Assembly (NCBI GenBank): GCA_018815265.1 | Contig: JAHIYG010000078.1 | Span: 1 to 6,298 of the forward strand | DNA length: 6,298 bases | Reading direction: 5' to 3' | DNA from: Candidatus Altarchaeota archaeon | GTDB taxonomy: Archaea; Altiarchaeota; Altiarchaeia; IMC4; SCGC-AAA252-I15 | Notes under the pieces: generated by a model | Told to the model about the DNA's origin: nothing | The model's database searches: none | Seen by the model: the letters and a program-made list of their open reading frames with translations, nothing else | Shown here: positions 5,242-6,298 of the stretch, one piece after another | How positions within the stretch are numbered: the first letter of the stretch is position 1 | Layout: each line of letters begins with the position of its first letter | Made by a program: the position numbers and the translations under genes

Positions 5242-5312
5242 GCTAGCCAACCCCAAAGGGTTGGCTGCGCACAGAAACAGCAAAGCTGTTTCTAGCGTCC
5301 TGGCGGGGCTAA
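5228..5312 (+). pseudogene. second copy of the tRNA-Gln 3' end, split in the T-loop by a 57-nt twin-hairpin insert
   Basis: Bases 5228-5240 (ACTCAGGTTCGAA) and 5298-5312 (TCCTGGCGGGGCTAA) are together identical to 28 continuous bases of the intact gene (5145-5172). They are separated by 57 bases inserted between T-loop positions 59 and 60. The copy lacks the acceptor 5' strand, D-arm and anticodon arm, so it cannot be a tRNA. With the intact gene it forms a direct repeat of the tRNA 3' end spanning about 140 bases of hairpin-only DNA. Confidence 0.8.
5241..5297 (+). repeat. twin-hairpin unit C
   Basis: The unit starts CGCT and ends AGCG, so its ends are inverted repeats. With one flanking base on each side they form the ACGCT/AGCGT stem. 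Inside, AGCCAACCC/GGGTTGGCT (5245-5266, loop CAAA) and AGAAACAGC/GCTGTTTCT (5273-5293, loop AAA) are joined by GCGCAC. The fold is a three-way junction like the tRNA-Gln intron. Its borders with the tRNA fragments do not form a standard bulge-helix-bulge, so splicing is not evident. Confidence 0.75.
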
Positions 5313-5347
5313 AGTAACAAAAAGTAGCTGATTATAGGGTTATTTTT
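5313..5347. terminator. possible overlapping oligo-T terminators between convergent units
   Basis: On the plus strand TTATTTTT (5340-5347) follows the tRNA locus. On the minus strand a T5 run (5323-5319) lies about 17 bases past the lipoprotein stop codon. Archaeal polymerase often stops at such runs. Nothing else supports these sites. Confidence 0.3.
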
Positions 5348-6176
5348 GGATTAATTTACTGACTTTAATCTCATCCATGTATGTATCACTGTTATATTTT
5401 GAATTCCACGCAAGTCGTATATTGTCTATTCTATTGCAGGTTCTTCCCCCAGGAAAATGCATGTTTTCGGCAAGGGTTATGTTGTCTATCCTAATCCATG
5501 GCACCATATCATTGATGCAATCGATTGCAATGTCTATTCTGTACCATCTACCTGTTTTAATTTCATTGTATATGACATCCTCTTTTGTTCCAATCTTTAG
5601 TGCATGTCCGTCAACATAATTAATCGCTAAAATGTCTTTTCCATCGTCTTTGATATATGTTGTGGTGTCAGCGTTATCTCCCTCGCGTCTCATATATACC
5701 GTATAGACAAGCTGCTGAAGAGGAGTAAGACTATGAGTATGGTATTTGTTATCATCTTTAGGATCGTTTAGAACTAAGGCCTTCCCAGACTGACCAACAT
5801 GAACTTCGCTTTGTACGTCCATCGCATAATCGTCTGTTGTCCCACCCCAACCATCTTGCCCACTCAACACGCCGTCAACATAATCATCAAAACTAAAATG
5901 GTCCACAGTAGAACCAACAACCAAGGTATAATTATAGTTAGAATCATCTACTGGTTCTTCAATAGTGGTGGTAGTTTGTATAGGAATAGTAGTAGTTTGT
6001 TGGATAGTAGTTGTTAGTAGGGGCTTATCACTGTCGCATATCTTATCGCCATTCTCATCCAAACAACAATCATAACCCACCTGAATATACGGGACATTAC
6101 AGACCGGACCTTGAGAAATACACCCCGAAAAAAACACAAAAACGATGAAAAGAACAAAATACTTCAAATGAGCCAT
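5340..6176 (-). CDS. secreted lipoprotein with Cys-rich motif, Thr-rich linker and a beta-sandwich-like C-terminal domain
   Basis: The product is 278 residues from ATG 6176; an in-frame GTG at 6197 would add seven residues. The ATG is preferred because MAHLKYFVLFIVFVFFSGC is then a compact lipoprotein signal with lipobox FSGC and lipidated Cys19. Next comes a cysteine-rich motif, VCNVPYIQVGYDCCLDENGDKICD (residues 25-48 approximately), a short module seen in many archaeal surface lipoproteins, whose DENGDKICD part resembles a calcium loop. A Thr-rich linker, probably glycosylated, covers about residues 54-75. The remaining 190 residues carry patterns such as FDDYVDGVLSGQDGWGG and MDEIKVSKL, typical of concanavalin-like or LamG-like jelly-roll domains that bind sugars. 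That fold is inferred from pattern only, and the ligand is unknown. The gene converges on the tRNA locus, and no operon partner is visible. The stop codon is TAA. Confidence 0.8.
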   Translation of the reverse strand: MAHLKYFVLFIVFVFFSGCISQGPVCNVPYIQVGYDCCLDENGDKICDSDKPLLTTTIQQTTTIPIQTTTTIEEPVDDSNYNYTLVVGSTVDHFSFDDYVDGVLSGQDGWGGTTDDYAMDVQSEVHVGQSGKALVLNDPKDDNKYHTHSLTPLQQLVYTVYMRREGDNADTTTYIKDDGKDILAINYVDGHALKIGTKEDVIYNEIKTGRWYRIDIAIDCINDMVPWIRIDNITLAENMHFPGGRTCNRIDNIRLAWNSKYNSDTYMDEIKVSKLIQK

Positions 6177-6219
6177 CAAATAACCTATGGAAACCACAAA
6201 CTAAAAACCAGCCCCCATG

Positions 6220-6230
6220 AAGATTTAATA
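6220..6230 (+). promoter_or_regulatory. promoter-like TATA box near the right edge
   Basis: AAGATTTAATA is centred about 27 bases before the GCGGGA at 6251-6256, where a structured stretch begins. It resembles the box at 4389. It could serve an RNA gene that continues beyond the window. Confidence 0.35.
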
Positions 6231-6246
6231 CTCATAAAACAAAAAA

Positions 6247-6298
6247 ATGTGCGGGAACATGATCTGGGGCATGTAGCCCTGGTTTGTGTATCAAACCA
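6247..6298 (+). other. hairpin-rich start of an unidentified, possibly tRNA-related element cut by the window edge
   Basis: Three consecutive small hairpins are visible: ATGT/ACAT (6247-6260), GGGGC/GCCCT (6266-6280), and TGGTTTG/CAAACCA (6280-6298, loop TGTAT), the last ending exactly at the window edge. Their size and spacing recall the array at 4427-5312. Together with the upstream TATA-like box this suggests a noncoding RNA gene, perhaps another tRNA carrying a hairpin insert. No tRNA can be folded from what is present. Confidence 0.3.

Noticed and set aside
4446..5297. Integron attC sites
   Set aside because: The conserved outer attC boxes (GTTRRRY and its complement) and the extrahelical-base pattern are not seen, there are no cassette ORFs and no integron integrase.
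6251..6298. 5' part of an intact tRNA at the window end
   Set aside because: No 7 bp acceptor start, U8 and D-arm with GG loop could be placed in register. The hairpin that would be the anticodon arm has an abnormal loop.

Overview
The window looks like a piece of an archaeal chromosome. The evidence is a tRNA-Gln(TTG) gene with a bulge-helix-bulge type intron after position 37, tRNA genes with no encoded CCA, TATA boxes placed about 27 bases before leaderless start codons, and typical archaeal protein families (a GT2/DUF2304 pair, a secreted beta-propeller/TPR protein, and a Cys-rich lipoprotein with a Thr-rich linker). I cannot assign a lineage from this sequence. Altiarchaeota, DPANN or another uncultivated archaeon would all fit.

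Layout. Positions 1-990, minus strand: a GT2 dolichol-phosphate-mannose-synthase-like glycosyltransferase gene interrupted by one in-frame TGA, followed at once (stop and start codons touching) by a DUF2304 membrane protein that runs off the window. Positions 991-1084: a divergent promoter region with a TATA box for each side. Positions 1085-4355, plus strand: a two-gene operon with a secreted single-pass membrane protein (seven-bladed FG-GAP-like propeller, six TPR-like repeats, transmembrane helix, Pro/Glu-rich tail) and a class I SAM methyltransferase 13 bases downstream. Positions 4389-5312: a noncoding tRNA locus with a strong TATA box, a degenerate tRNA-Gly copy, an intact tRNA-Gly(TCC), a dense array of hairpins, an intron-bearing tRNA-Gln(TTG), and a second broken copy of the tRNA-Gln 3' end. 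Positions 5340-6176, minus strand: a secreted lipoprotein. Positions 6198-6298: a promoter-like box and the start of another hairpin-rich stretch that continues past the window edge.

The most unusual part is the tRNA locus. Nearly twenty short perfect or near-perfect hairpins lie in about 870 bases. Their stems differ in sequence, but the geometry recurs: 7-10 bp stems, 3-6 base loops, and linkers built on GCGC. At least five pairs form twin-hairpin units of about 50-60 bases. Three such units sit in tRNA loops: 59 nt in the D-loop of a broken tRNA-Gly, 61 nt in the anticodon loop of tRNA-Gln (the intron), and 57 nt in the T-loop of a partial tRNA-Gln copy. Removing the 57-nt unit restores 28 bases identical to the intact tRNA-Gln 3' end. 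Copies of the 3' end of each tRNA lie downstream of the intact gene, as after site-specific integration, yet the DNA between them is only hairpins and no recombinase is present here. I do not recognise this as a described system. It may be a family of miniature palindromic elements that invade tRNA genes, or a tRNA-linked structured RNA locus.

How the genes relate: the GT2/DUF2304 pair would act on lipid-linked sugars at the membrane, and the propeller/TPR protein and the lipoprotein are surface proteins, so the coding part has a cell-envelope flavour. No gene in the window is an obvious partner for the hairpin array.
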